NCBI GenBank assembly: GCA_027482185.1
Contig: JAIXWF010000012.1
Location: 248,001-312,000 of the forward strand
Origin: Opitutaceae bacterium
GTDB lineage: Bacteria > Verrucomicrobiota > Verrucomicrobiia > Opitutales > Opitutaceae
Direction of reading: 5' to 3'
Length of the DNA: 64,000 bases
Shown piece after piece: positions 34,247-43,938 of this stretch. The position numbers and the translations under genes were made by a program. The notes under the pieces were generated by a model. That model had not been told where the DNA came from and did not search any database. It worked only from the letters and a program-made list of their open reading frames with translations. How positions within the stretch are numbered: position 1 is the first letter of the stretch; the number at the start of each line of letters is the position of its first letter.

Positions 34247-36115
34247 TCAGAATCCCGTCTGGATCGAGAAAAGGCCGCGGTTCGTGACCTTGTCGCCGCT
34301 GCGCAGGTCGGCCGTGTAGCCGAGCGACGCGCTCCAGTTCTTGGCGAAGAAGACGCTCACCGAGCCGCCGAGTTCGACGCCGGTGCCGTCGCCGTCCTCG
34401 ATCAGCGCCGCCGTCGGCCGCGTGAAGTTGTCCGCCAGCCGGCCGGTCACCGCGCGGTCGCCCGCGCCGATCTCGCCGTGCCACGCGCCGCGCAGGTCGA
34501 GCCGCCAGGCCCGCGCCGCCGTCTTGAAATCGCGGGCGAAGTCGATCCCGACCGCACCCTGCGTGCTCTCGGCCTTCTGCGCCGCGAACGCCATCGCGAG
34601 GGCCGGGATGTCGCGTTCCGTGAAGGCGTCCAACCGCACTCGCTCCGTCCGCAGCGAGAGGAACGGCCGCAGCGCGCCGGCTCCGGTGTCGACGCTCCAG
34701 CCCGCCCGCAGGCCCGCGCCCCAGGTGTCGCCCGAGGTCTTGCCGCGGGCGGCGAGGCCGCCGAACGCCGTCGTGCGGGACGCGTCCTTGACGCGCACGT
34801 TGCCGTAGCTCGCGTCGACAAGCAGCGAGACCGGACCGCCCTGCCAAAGCGCGTAGAGCCGGCCCGTGCCGGTCTCGACGCCGAAGGTGCCGCGGCCGGA
34901 CGAAACCGTCGCGTCGAGTTCGCCGCGGTTGATCGCGCCGCCGACCAAAAAGCCTTCGCTGAGTTTGAGATCCGCGCCGGCGGTGACGACGCTGGCGTCG
35001 AAAGCGAACTTCGGCCGCCAGCCTTCGGTCCCGCGGTTGCCGTCGCCGTACTGGTAGGACGCATACACGTCGGCGCGGCCCACGGGCCGCGCGGAGGCCG
35101 CGACCTGGCTCGCGCGGGTGCCGAGCGAGCCGGCCGCCAGGCCCTGCAGCGCGAGCGCCGCCGTGCCCTGCGCGCCGGTGAACCCGAGCACGGGTTCCGG
35201 GTTGAGCTGCTCGTTCACGACGGCCGCGAACACGGCGTGCGTGCGGGCCGTCGGATGGATGTCGTCCCAGAAGATGTAGGAGTTGGGATCGCCGACGCCG
35301 CCGCCGGCCGCGGCCGGGGCGAGGTAGAACGACGTCGTGTTGGCGTAGCCGAAGGCCCGCGCGTCCGCGACGAGGCGGTCGAGGATGCCCTGGAGATCGA
35401 CGTAGACGAGGTTGAGGTCCGGCGTGGCCGCCGCGAGAGCGCCGAGCCGGCTGCGCAGTTCGGCGTTGTAGGCGTTCGTCGCCCGCAGGCCGAAGGTCGC
35501 ACCCGCACCGCCGACGCCGCCGGCCGCCAGCGAACGCGGGGTGGCCCCGAGGTTCGGCAGGCCGGCGACGACCAGATTGCGCGCGCCGAGCCCGACGAGC
35601 GCCTGGAGATTGGTCGCGACCGCCTGCGCCGCGCCGCTGCCGGCGGTGTCGAGGGCCGGGGGATTGAACGGCGTCGTCGGCGCGCTCAGCACCGAAATGA
35701 GGTCGTTGGCGCCGGCCAACACGGTGAACAGATCGGTGCTCCGCACCGCCACGCCGCCGCGCACCTGGTTGCCGAAGGCCGCGACCTGCAGGCCGAGGTT
35801 CGGCACCACGCTGCCCGGGCCGGCCGTCGCCCCCGCGACCGCGAAGTTCCGGTTGATCCCGGCCGTCGAGACGGAAAACGCCGGCGTCAGCGCCTGGCCG
35901 AGCAACTCCGTGAAGACCGGCCCGTTGCTCACCCGGCCGTTGAAGTACGGGGGCGACGGCGGCGAGACGCGGCCGCTCAGGGCGTAGGCGTTGCCGTTGT
36001 CGCTCAGGCTGTCGCCGAACGAATACTGGCTGGTGAAGACCCGGTTTTGCGCGAATGCGGCGCCGGAGAGCGCGCCGGCGGCCAAAACGGCCGCGAGGGT
36101 GTGACGGAGGTGCAT
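34247..36115 (-). CDS. GDSL esterase autotransporter
   Basis: A 622-residue type Va autotransporter. A signal peptide (1-22) leads to an SGNH/GDSL esterase passenger: FGDSLSDNGN with S36, G95 in VAGA, N137 in GAND, and D284/D285 with H287 in WDDIHPT. The C-terminal part (about 320-622) is an outer-membrane beta-barrel ending with aromatic residues (FSIQTGF), as required for BAM recognition. Such proteins display lipase/esterase activity at the cell surface. The natural substrate is unknown. It is divergent from the cytochrome-assembly gene, over a gap that holds a 10-bp inverted repeat. Confidence 0.92.
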   Translation of the reverse strand: MHLRHTLAAVLAAGALSGAAFAQNRVFTSQYSFGDSLSDNGNAYALSGRVSPPSPPYFNGRVSNGPVFTELLGQALTPAFSVSTAGINRNFAVAGATAGPGSVVPNLGLQVAAFGNQVRGGVAVRSTDLFTVLAGANDLISVLSAPTTPFNPPALDTAGSGAAQAVATNLQALVGLGARNLVVAGLPNLGATPRSLAAGGVGGAGATFGLRATNAYNAELRSRLGALAAATPDLNLVYVDLQGILDRLVADARAFGYANTTSFYLAPAAAGGGVGDPNSYIFWDDIHPTARTHAVFAAVVNEQLNPEPVLGFTGAQGTAALALQGLAAGSLGTRASQVAASARPVGRADVYASYQYGDGNRGTEGWRPKFAFDASVVTAGADLKLSEGFLVGGAINRGELDATVSSGRGTFGVETGTGRLYALWQGGPVSLLVDASYGNVRVKDASRTTAFGGLAARGKTSGDTWGAGLRAGWSVDTGAGALRPFLSLRTERVRLDAFTERDIPALAMAFAAQKAESTQGAVGIDFARDFKTAARAWRLDLRGAWHGEIGAGDRAVTGRLADNFTRPTAALIEDGDGTGVELGGSVSVFFAKNWSASLGYTADLRSGDKVTNRGLFSIQTGF

Positions 36116-36138
36116 GATGGGGGTTGTTGGGTAGGCGA

Positions 36139-36217
36139 AAACGCAAACAAACCACGCCCCGCGCCGGGTGCAAGTCCACCCCCGAACCGCCGGACCCGCC
36201 GTGCACCGTTTGCGTTT
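36139..36217. promoter_or_regulatory. 10-bp inverted repeat in divergent promoter region
   Basis: AAACGCAAAC (36139-36148) and GTTTGCGTTT (36208-36217) are exact inverted copies 59 bases apart, in the 173-base gap between the divergent autotransporter and cytochrome-assembly genes. They look like a paired operator for a dimeric regulator. No regulator is identified. Confidence 0.45.
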
Positions 36218-36288
36218 GTCGCGCCGCGTATTGCCGCCCCGCGCCGAAGACTTGCCCCGCCCGCCTCCGCCCCTACGGTCGCCGCCTG

Positions 36289-37137
36289 ATGTTCGTCGAT
36301 TTTGCCGATCGCACCTGGCTCTGGGCCGCCGCCGCGTTCTACGCCGCGGGGTTCGTCCTCGGCACCGTTGCGCTCCTGCGCTCCGGCCGTCCCTCGGGCA
36401 TGGCCACCTACGTGCTCATCGGCATCGGCTACGTGCTCCAGCTCGCCGGACTCGGCATCCGGGGCCGCGCCGTCGGCGGTTGCCCGCTCGGCAACACCCT
36501 CGAGATCTTCCAGTTCACCGCCTGGTCCGCCACCACTCTCTACCTCGTCGTCGGCGTCACGTTTCGCAACAGCCTCCTCGGCTACTTCACCTCCTGCCTC
36601 TCCGCCTGCCTCACCGTTGTGTCGCTGGCCATCCCCGCCTGGGACGCCACCCGCCGCACGCACATCTTCGGCGGCAACCCCTGGATCGAGCTCCACGCCG
36701 CGCTGGCTCTCTTCAGCTACGGGGTGTTCGCGCTGCTGTCCCTCACGTCGCTGATGTTCCTTTTCCGCAACCATTCGCTGAAATCGAAAGACCTGCGCGG
36801 CTGGTTCAGCTTCCTGCCGTCGATCCTCGACCTCGACCACATCGGGCTCCGTCTCCTGTGGGCCGGCGTCGTCCTCCTCGCCACCTCCCTGGCCGTCGGC
36901 AGCGTGTATTGGCTCCAGGACGTTTCCCGGGTCAACAGCTTCAAACTCATCGCCACCGCCTCCGTCTGGCTCGCGTACGCGACCACCCTCGGCCTGCGGA
37001 TGCGCGGCGTGCTGCTTGCCAAGCGCTTCGCCTGGGTCTGCCTCGCGCTCTTCGGCGCCGCCCTGCTCTCCCTCGGGCCCGTCGACTCGAGCCGCAACGA
37101 CACCCCGCGCAAGGCGGTGACGGAGGAGCGCCGATGA
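36289..37137 (+). CDS. CcsA/HemX-like cytochrome c assembly protein
   Basis: A 282-residue integral membrane protein with about eight transmembrane segments, of the CcsA / HemX / YpjD family. HAALALFSYGVFALLSL and the segment around VWLAYATTLGLRMRG carry the family's conserved histidine and aromatic pattern. Members associate with heme in cytochrome c maturation or regulate HemA levels. It overlaps hemA by four bases (ATGA), the arrangement expected for the HemX type. The ATG at 36289 (MFVDFADRTW) begins right before the first membrane helix. Confidence 0.87.
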   Translation: MFVDFADRTWLWAAAAFYAAGFVLGTVALLRSGRPSGMATYVLIGIGYVLQLAGLGIRGRAVGGCPLGNTLEIFQFTAWSATTLYLVVGVTFRNSLLGYFTSCLSACLTVVSLAIPAWDATRRTHIFGGNPWIELHAALALFSYGVFALLSLTSLMFLFRNHSLKSKDLRGWFSFLPSILDLDHIGLRLLWAGVVLLATSLAVGSVYWLQDVSRVNSFKLIATASVWLAYATTLGLRMRGVLLAKRFAWVCLALFGAALLSLGPVDSSRNDTPRKAVTEERR

Positions 37138-38243
37138 GCGCCGACGGTCTTTTCGTCATCGGCGCGACCCACCACCGCGCCCCCCTCGAGATCCGCGAGA
37201 AACTCGCGCTGACTTCGGAAAACGCCGCCGCCCTCCACGCCGAGATCGCCGCTCTTCCCGGCCTCAAGGAATTCGCCGTCCTCAGCACCTGCAACCGGAT
37301 CGAGTTCTACGGCGTGACCGCCGCGCCCGACACTGCCGCCAAGGTCACCGCCGCCTTCTGCGCCAAGCAGCGGTTCGAGGTCGCCGATTTCGAACGCATC
37401 CGGCTCAGCCTGCGCGGGCCCGACGCCGTCCGCCATCTCGTCGAGGTGTCCGCCGGGCTCGATTCCCAGATTGTCGGCGAAAACGAAATCTTCGGCCAGG
37501 TGAAGGACGCCTACGCCGCCGCCCAGGCCCGCGGCACCACCGGCCCGGTGCTCAACCGCGTTTTCCAGAAAGGCTTCCAGGCCGCCAAGCACGTCCGTTC
37601 CAACACCGGCATCAGCGAAGGCCAGGTCAGCGTCGCCAACGTCGCCGTCGATCTCGCCCTGAACATTTTCGGCGGCCTCAAGGAAACGCGCATCCTGCTC
37701 CTTGGCGCCGGCGAGATCGGCGAAAAGACCGCGAAGGCTTTCCAGAGCCGCGGTGCCGCCGCGCTGACCGTCGCGAGCCGCCGTTTCGAACGCGCCATGG
37801 AGCTCGCCACCGCGCTCGGCGCCAGCGCGATGCCCTTCGAGCAACGCGAGGCGCGCCTCGGGGAATTCGATGTCGTCGTCTGCGCGACCTCCGCACCCGA
37901 CCTCGTCGTCACCCTCCCCGGCATCAAGACCGCGATGTCCCGCCGGCCGGCGCGACCCCTCTTCTTCATCGACCAGGCCCTGCCGCGCGACGTCGACCCC
38001 CGGGCCGCCGAACTCGACAACGTGTTCCTCTACAACCTGGACGACCTCGCCAAGATCGCCGAGGACAACCGCGCCGCCCGCGAGGCCGAGCTGGCCAAGT
38101 GCCGCTCGATCGTGACCGAAAAAGCCGAGGCCCTCTGGCGCCAAGTCGCCGCCCAAGTCGAGGCCCTCGCCGCCGGCCACCGCCCCGCGCCCGCCGCGTC
38201 CCCTTCGTCCGACGCCGTCCCCGCCCCCCGCGGCAACGCGTGA
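37134..38243 (+). CDS. hemA: glutamyl-tRNA reductase
   Basis: A 369-residue GluTR, first enzyme of the C5 tetrapyrrole pathway, reducing glutamyl-tRNA to glutamate-1-semialdehyde with NADPH. Catalytic Cys53 lies in STCNRIEFY, GLDSQIVGENEIFGQ is the signature loop, and the NADPH-binding LLLGAGEIGEKTAKAF lies near 187. The C-terminal dimerisation helix is followed by a Pro/Ala-rich tail (HRPAPAASPSS). The length is slightly short but within the family range. The start overlaps the stop of the upstream membrane gene. A repeat-rich convergent gap follows. Confidence 0.95.
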   Translation: MSADGLFVIGATHHRAPLEIREKLALTSENAAALHAEIAALPGLKEFAVLSTCNRIEFYGVTAAPDTAAKVTAAFCAKQRFEVADFERIRLSLRGPDAVRHLVEVSAGLDSQIVGENEIFGQVKDAYAAAQARGTTGPVLNRVFQKGFQAAKHVRSNTGISEGQVSVANVAVDLALNIFGGLKETRILLLGAGEIGEKTAKAFQSRGAAALTVASRRFERAMELATALGASAMPFEQREARLGEFDVVVCATSAPDLVVTLPGIKTAMSRRPARPLFFIDQALPRDVDPRAAELDNVFLYNLDDLAKIAEDNRAAREAELAKCRSIVTEKAEALWRQVAAQVEALAAGHRPAPAASPSSDAVPAPRGNA

Positions 38244-38250
38244 GGGAATA

Positions 38251-38427
38251 ATTGCGGGATGCGGATTGCGGGTTGCGGATTTTCAAACCCGCCGCGACCG
38301 CCCGCCGCGGCAGTATTCGGTATTCTGTCTCCGGTTTCCGGTCTCCGCATTCCGGTTTCGCCGATCTCCGGTTTTCCCAATCTCCGATTCCGGCAACTCC
38401 GCAATCCGCATGCCGCAATCCCCAATC
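38251..38427. repeat. imperfect palindromic repeat region
   Basis: The left arm is GCGGATTGCGGGTTGCGGAT-like (38251-38281), the centre is a CCGGTTTCCGGTCTCC tract (about 38318-38391) and the right arm is CCGCAATCCGCATGCCGCAATC (38398-38420), the rough reverse complement of the left arm. The 26 bases at 38331-38356 are identical to 9407-9432. The region fills the convergent gap between hemA and the hybrid kinase. Confidence 0.75.
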
Positions 38428-38435
38428 TATATATA

Positions 38436-41400
38436 TCAGCCTCTGCCCTTCGCCTCCACGGCGCGGGCGAGGGCGGCGGCCAGTTCCTCGGTCTTGATGG
38501 GTTTGCTGATGTAGTCGTCCATGCCCGCCGCGAGGCACATCTCGCGGTCGCCCTGCATGGCGTTCGCGGTGAGCGCGATGATCCAGGGCCGCGTCGGACG
38601 TTCGGGCCGGAGTTGGTTGATCCGGCGCGCGGCCTCGAGGCCGTCCATCTCCGGCATCTGCACATCCATCAGCACGATGTCGTAACGCTGGCGGCGCACC
38701 GACTCGAGGGCCTCGACGCCGTTGGCCGCGACGTCGGCGCGGAAGCCGAGTTTGCGCAGCATCGAGAGCGCGACCTTCTGGTTCACGACGTTGTCCTCCG
38801 CGAGCAGGATGTGCTCCGGATGAACCAGGGCTTCCGAGGTGAGCGACGGCAAAAACGGATGCGCCGAACGCCCGCGCTCGCCGGCCGCCTCGTTGCGCAG
38901 GAGTGCGCCGAGCGTGGTGAGCAACTGCTCCGGTTTCGCCGGCTTGGTCAGAAAAGCGGCGAACAGCGACCGGTCCTTGACCAGGTCGCGGCCGCCGAGC
39001 GAAGACAGCAGCACGAGCGGCATCGCGGCGGCGTCGCGCAACTGCCGGATCTCGGCCGCGAGCATGCCGCCGTCCATGTCCGGCATGTGCATGTCGAGAA
39101 TCGCCAGATCGAACGTCTCGCCCGCGCGCAGCCAGCCGAGCGCCTCCGGGCCCGATTCCGCGGCCCGGCACGACATGCCCCAGCGGCCCGCCATCTCCGA
39201 GAGGATGCGGCGGTTGGTCGCGTTGTCGTCGACGACGAGCAGGCGGCGGCCGGCCAGATTGGGACGGCCCGGCGCCACCCAGGGCCGGGGCCGGGAAGCC
39301 GAGGGCTCGGCCGCGATCGTGAACAGAAAGGTGGATCCGCGGCCGACTTCGCTTTCGACCCACATCCGCCCGCCCATCATCTCGGCGAGCCGCTTGCTGA
39401 TGACCAAGCCCAGGCCGGTGCCGCCGAACTTGCGCGTCGTCGAGGCGTCGACTTGCGAGAAGGAACGGAACAGCCGCGCCTGTCCCTCCGGCGAAATGCC
39501 GATGCCGGTGTCGCGCACCGCAAAACGGACCTCGACGCGGCCGTCGGCCTGCACCGCCGACTCGACGCGCAGCACGACTTCGCCGCGTTCCGTGAACTTC
39601 GCGGCGTTGCCCAGCAGGTTGACGAGGATCTGCCGCACGCGCGTCGGGTCGCCCCGGATCGATCCGGGCACGGCGTCGGCGATCTCGTACAGCAGATCGA
39701 GCCCCTTTTCCGAATACTTCGGGGCGAGGAGATCCAATGCGCCCTCGACGCAGTCGCGCACCGCGAATTCGACCTGCTCGAGCTCGAGCCGGCCGGATTC
39801 GATCTTCGAGAAATCGAGGATGTCGTTGATGATCGTGAGCAGCGCGTCGCCGCTCGTGCGGATCGTCTCGACGAAGTCGCGCTGGTCGCGCGCCAGTTTC
39901 GAATCGAGCAGGAGCGACGTCATGCCGATCACGCCGTTCATCGGCGTCCGGATCTCGTGGCTCATCATCGCGAGGAATTGGCTCTTCGCCAGATTCGCCG
40001 CCTCGGCCGCGTCCTTGGCGGTCTGGAGCTCGGCCGCCTGGCGCTTGAGTTCGGAGATGTCGAAGAGCGACGCGATCTGCTGGCGTTCGCCCGTCACGGT
40101 GTCGACCACGAGGTCGACGTTGAGCGCCGCCCACACCACGCGGCCGTCGGGGTGCACGTACCGTTTCTCCAACGTGAAGTGGTCGATCTCGCCGCGCTGC
40201 AGGCGGGCCGTGAGCTCGCGTTGGCGCGCGCGGTCGTCCGGATGCGTGGCTTCGAGGAAATCGCCGAGGCTGTGCACGCCTTCCTTGGGCACGCCGGTGA
40301 TGCGGGAGTGCGCGCCGTTGACGAGCGTCGTTTCCTCGGCCCGGCCGACGATGAACCAGGAGAGCCCGATCGGCACGATCTCGAAGATGGAGCGGAACCG
40401 CGATTGCTCCTGCGCCAATTTTCCTTCGGCGCGTTTGCGCTCCGTGATGTCGACCAAGGTCGAGAGTTCCTCGAAGCCGCCGCCGGGAAGGTTCTTCCGC
40501 TGCTGCGTCAGCACCACCCAGACCGTGGTGCCGTCGGCCCGCACGTAGCGCTTCTCGATCGAGAACTGCGGGATTTCCCCGGCCGCCAGGCGCGCGTACT
40601 GCACCTGCTGCGCCGCATACTCCTCGGGCACGCTCACGCTGCGGAACGCGCCCGGCTTCGCCAGGGCCTCGCGCGGCAGGCCCGTGAGCCGCACGTTGGC
40701 GTCGTTGGTCAGGCGGGTCTCGGTGCCGTCCGCGGCCACGCGGCGCCACAGAATGCCGACCGGCGCCGCCTCGAAGATAAACCGGAACTGCGCCTCCTGG
40801 TTCAGCAGGTCCTCCTGCGCCCGGTGCAGGGCGGTCACGTCGACGAGGGCGGACACCTCCTGGTACCCGCCGCGCGGATCGCGGAAGCGATGGAAGGTCA
40901 GCTCCGCGACCACCTCGCGCCCGTCGAGCCGGCGGTACCGTTTCTTCAACGTGAAACGGTCGATCTCCCCGCGCTCCAGCCGGCCGTAAAGTTCCTGCTG
41001 CGCGCGCCAGTCGTCCGGATGCGTGATGCGCTCGAAGATATCGGCCTCGAGCATCTGCGCCTGGTCCAGACCGACGATGCGCAGGTGCGCCTCGTTGGTC
41101 AGCCGCCGGCGCGATCCGTCGGCGCCGACCCAGAGCCACGACAACCCGATCGGCGCGCTCTCGAAGATGAAACGGAAATCCGATTCCTTCTGCGCCATCT
41201 CCGCGGCGATCCGTTTGCGCTCGGTGATGTCGAGCTGCAACGACATGAAACCCGTCACCGCGCCGGACGCGTCCTTGAGCGGCTGCACTTCGAGTTCCAC
41301 CCAGCGCCCTTCCCCGGCGCGCGTGTAATTGAGGATCTCGCCCTTGAACGGCTCGCCCCGCGCGGACAATTCTCCGATCCGCGCCAGCACGGCCGGATCC

Positions 41401-42671
41401 GTCTCCGGACCGCGGAGCAGATCCCCGGGCAGCCGGCCCGCGACTTCCGCCTGCGACCAGCCGAAGAAGCGCTCGAAGCCGGCGTTGACCCAGGTGATGC
41501 GCCACTCGGCATCGGTGAGAATCACCACGCTCGCGGTCCGGCTCGCGACCAGCGCGAGCTTGCGCGATTCGGCCTCGGCCCGCGATAGATTGGCCGTCAT
41601 CTCGCCCGCCAGGCGCAGCGCCCGGCCCCGCGACCCCACGAGCGCCCACGTCAGCCCCGACGCCAGCCCCGTCAGCAGCAATCCGGCCCCGAGCATGAGC
41701 CACGGCAAACGGTAGGAGCCTCGCCCTTCGAAGGCCGGCGTCGAGCGCAGGCGCCACGTCCACACGCGGCCGAAGGTCGTCCGCGGCACCGTCACCGCGA
41801 ACCGCGAGCCGGCCCCGCCGCCCTCCCGCGTCCACCGCGTCGTATCCAGATCCACTTTGCCGTCCGAGTCGAAGAGCAGGAAACTCGCCTGCGGGTCCTC
41901 GCCGTCGTAGCCCTCGATCTCGAGCTGGCCCTCGACCGCGGCGTCGACGCCCGCGAGCAACCGGTCGATGCGCAGCGACGCATACACCCAGCCGTGCAAC
42001 GCGGCTTCGCGGGCCGCCGGCGTGGACGTCTCCGCGCCCGCGCGGTAGACCGGCAAAAGCAGCAGGCACCCGGGCGCGGTCGCGGCGCCCTCGACGATGT
42101 TGATCTTCCGGGACATCACCGCCGCCCCGCTGCGCATCGCCGCCTCGGCGGCCGCGCGCCGCGTGTTGCCGGAACCGATGTCGCTGCCCAGCGCGCCGCG
42201 GTTGCGCTCGTAGGGCTCCAGCTGCGTGACGAGCAACACCGCCGGGTTCGTGCCCGCGCGCTCCGCCTTGAAGTCGGGCCGGCCGTCGGCCCGCATGCGC
42301 GCCTCGACGCCGTCGAGCTCGGCGCGCGGCACGCGTTGCGCGTAGCCGATGCCCACCACGCCCTGGTCGAAAAACGTCCGCACGGAATCGACGTAGCGCG
42401 CCCATTGGGCGGTCGTCACCGTGCCGTCGGCCCCGATCAGCGCCCGCGCGCCGAACAGCGCGTGCCCGGCCGCGCCGAAGCGCGAATCGATCGCCTCGAA
42501 CACGCGTTCCTGCAGGCGCTGGAACCGCGCGGCGTTCTCGCCGTGCACCTGCGCGCGGAACTGCCGGAAAACCAACGCCGTGACCCCAAGCCCGAGGGCG
42601 AGCACCAACCAGGGCAGAAAGCGGCTGCGCTGCCGCGACTGCGGCCGGTGCGGGGCGGGGACGGCGGACAT
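38436..42671 (-). CDS. hybrid sensor histidine kinase: CHASE, four PAS, HisKA/HATPase, two receivers
   Basis: A 1,411-residue sensor. A transmembrane segment (about 20-38), a CHASE-type periplasmic domain (about 45-320) and a second transmembrane segment (about 325-348) are followed by four PAS modules starting near 375, 500, 625 and 755. The last three each begin with the near-identical FRxIFE-x2-PIG motif. H905 is the phosphoacceptor (MMSHEIRTPMNG), followed by an ATPase domain (NLLGNAAKF, GTGLGL). Receivers have D1193 (ILDMHMP) and D1336 (LMDVQMP). No HPt domain is present. Small-molecule or redox sensing is likely but unspecified. It is the last gene of a run that includes lpxB, 73 bases upstream. 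Confidence 0.92.
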   Translation of the reverse strand: MSAVPAPHRPQSRQRSRFLPWLVLALGLGVTALVFRQFRAQVHGENAARFQRLQERVFEAIDSRFGAAGHALFGARALIGADGTVTTAQWARYVDSVRTFFDQGVVGIGYAQRVPRAELDGVEARMRADGRPDFKAERAGTNPAVLLVTQLEPYERNRGALGSDIGSGNTRRAAAEAAMRSGAAVMSRKINIVEGAATAPGCLLLLPVYRAGAETSTPAAREAALHGWVYASLRIDRLLAGVDAAVEGQLEIEGYDGEDPQASFLLFDSDGKVDLDTTRWTREGGGAGSRFAVTVPRTTFGRVWTWRLRSTPAFEGRGSYRLPWLMLGAGLLLTGLASGLTWALVGSRGRALRLAGEMTANLSRAEAESRKLALVASRTASVVILTDAEWRITWVNAGFERFFGWSQAEVAGRLPGDLLRGPETDPAVLARIGELSARGEPFKGEILNYTRAGEGRWVELEVQPLKDASGAVTGFMSLQLDITERKRIAAEMAQKESDFRFIFESAPIGLSWLWVGADGSRRRLTNEAHLRIVGLDQAQMLEADIFERITHPDDWRAQQELYGRLERGEIDRFTLKKRYRRLDGREVVAELTFHRFRDPRGGYQEVSALVDVTALHRAQEDLLNQEAQFRFIFEAAPVGILWRRVAADGTETRLTNDANVRLTGLPREALAKPGAFRSVSVPEEYAAQQVQYARLAAGEIPQFSIEKRYVRADGTTVWVVLTQQRKNLPGGGFEELSTLVDITERKRAEGKLAQEQSRFRSIFEIVPIGLSWFIVGRAEETTLVNGAHSRITGVPKEGVHSLGDFLEATHPDDRARQRELTARLQRGEIDHFTLEKRYVHPDGRVVWAALNVDLVVDTVTGERQQIASLFDISELKRQAAELQTAKDAAEAANLAKSQFLAMMSHEIRTPMNGVIGMTSLLLDSKLARDQRDFVETIRTSGDALLTIINDILDFSKIESGRLELEQVEFAVRDCVEGALDLLAPKYSEKGLDLLYEIADAVPGSIRGDPTRVRQILVNLLGNAAKFTERGEVVLRVESAVQADGRVEVRFAVRDTGIGISPEGQARLFRSFSQVDASTTRKFGGTGLGLVISKRLAEMMGGRMWVESEVGRGSTFLFTIAAEPSASRPRPWVAPGRPNLAGRRLLVVDDNATNRRILSEMAGRWGMSCRAAESGPEALGWLRAGETFDLAILDMHMPDMDGGMLAAEIRQLRDAAAMPLVLLSSLGGRDLVKDRSLFAAFLTKPAKPEQLLTTLGALLRNEAAGERGRSAHPFLPSLTSEALVHPEHILLAEDNVVNQKVALSMLRKLGFRADVAANGVEALESVRRQRYDIVLMDVQMPEMDGLEAARRINQLRPERPTRPWIIALTANAMQGDREMCLAAGMDDYISKPIKTEELAAALARAVEAKGRG

Positions 42672-42744
42672 CGAGGGCGAAAATGAGGGTCCGGACGGCT
42701 TTGGCGAATCCTTTGCGAAACGATTCGCTGTCTCCGCGCCGCCA

Positions 42745-43902
42745 CTACAGCTGCCGCGCCAGCCACTGCGCCGCCGTGCCGGTCGCCGGCACGCTCAGCA
42801 GCGCCCGCAGCCGCGCCGCCTGCTCCGCCGTGCACCGTACGCGCGCCGGATCCCGCCGGCTCGCGCGCAGTTCGCCCGCGAGCGCCGCCGGCGATGCCGC
42901 CCCCTGCAGGAATTCCGGATACATCGGCTCGCCGAGCAGGAGGTTCGCGATCCCGAGGTACTCGATCTTCACCAGCATGCGGCCCATGAGGTAGGTCAGC
43001 GGGTTTGCCCGGTAGGCGATCGCCCCGGGAATCGCCGCGAGCGCGCAGTGCATCGACATCGTGCCGCTCGAAGTCAGCACGGCCGACGCCGCGACCGGCG
43101 TGCCCGGCGGGAGCAGTTTGACGTGCGCCGGCGGCCGCGCCGCCTCCAGCACCGCGCGGATATCGGCGCTCGGGTAGAGCACCGCCGCCTCGGCCCCGGG
43201 CGACTCCGCCCGCCACGCCGCCAAGCCGCCGAGCAACACCGGGAAAATCCGGCCCACGGCCTGCCGCCGGCTGCCGGGCAAAAGCAAAATCGGTCCCGCG
43301 GGATCGTAGCGCACCGGCGCCGCGTAATCCGGCGCCACGAACGGATGGCCGACAAACTCCACCGGCAAAGGCGTGTCCGCGTAGCACTGCGGCTCGAAGG
43401 GAAAGATCGTCGCCATCGCGTCCAGGTCCCGCGCCATCGTGAACCGCCGCTTCGCCTTCCAGGCCCAGATCTGCGGCGAAATATAGTAAACCGCGCGGAT
43501 CGAGCCGCCGCCTTTCACCGACAGCCCGCGTTCGCGCAGCGCCGCCGCGAGGCGCAAATTGAGCCCCGGATAGTCGACAAAACACACCGTGCGCGGCCGG
43601 TGCGTCGCGATCCAATCCAGCGTCGCGGCGAACAGCGCCTTGAAAAACGGGTAGTTCTTCAGGACCTCGACAAGGCCGACGACCGACGACGCCGTCAGGT
43701 CGTGCAACAGCTGCGCCCCCGCCGCCGCGAGCTGCGGCCCGCCGAGGGCCGCCACGGCCAACCCGGGTTGCTGCGCGCGCAATTCGCGCACCAGCCGCGC
43801 CGCGTGTTCGTCGCCGGAATGCTCGCCGGCCACGACGAGCACGTCGACCCGCCCGCCGGCGGGCGGCGCCAACATCAATTTCGCCGCCGCGTACTCAGCC
43901 AT
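42745..43902 (-). CDS. lpxB: lipid-A-disaccharide synthase
   Basis: A 385-residue glycosyltransferase that joins UDP-2,3-diacylglucosamine to lipid X, forming the lipid A disaccharide at the inner membrane. GEHSGD (26-31), FVDYPGLNLRLA, YYISPQIWAWK, LLPGSR, the SSGTMSMHCALA block and VKIEYLGIANLLLGEPMYPEFLQ are all diagnostic. It lies in a minus-strand run, 36 bases after the Gfo/Idh/MocA gene and 73 bases before the hybrid kinase. With the heptose genes at 5304-6818 it argues for a complete LPS. Confidence 0.95.
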   Translation of the reverse strand: MAEYAAAKLMLAPPAGGRVDVLVVAGEHSGDEHAARLVRELRAQQPGLAVAALGGPQLAAAGAQLLHDLTASSVVGLVEVLKNYPFFKALFAATLDWIATHRPRTVCFVDYPGLNLRLAAALRERGLSVKGGGSIRAVYYISPQIWAWKAKRRFTMARDLDAMATIFPFEPQCYADTPLPVEFVGHPFVAPDYAAPVRYDPAGPILLLPGSRRQAVGRIFPVLLGGLAAWRAESPGAEAAVLYPSADIRAVLEAARPPAHVKLLPPGTPVAASAVLTSSGTMSMHCALAAIPGAIAYRANPLTYLMGRMLVKIEYLGIANLLLGEPMYPEFLQGAASPAALAGELRASRRDPARVRCTAEQAARLRALLSVPATGTAAQWLARQL

Positions 43903-43938
43903 GGCGCGGCGGGAATTCCGCTTCCGGCAACGGCGCGC

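Noticed and set aside
38259..41588. A 1,109-residue plus-strand open frame opposite the hybrid kinase
   Set aside because: It begins in the repeat tract and is the complement of PAS, kinase and receiver domains. No motif of its own.
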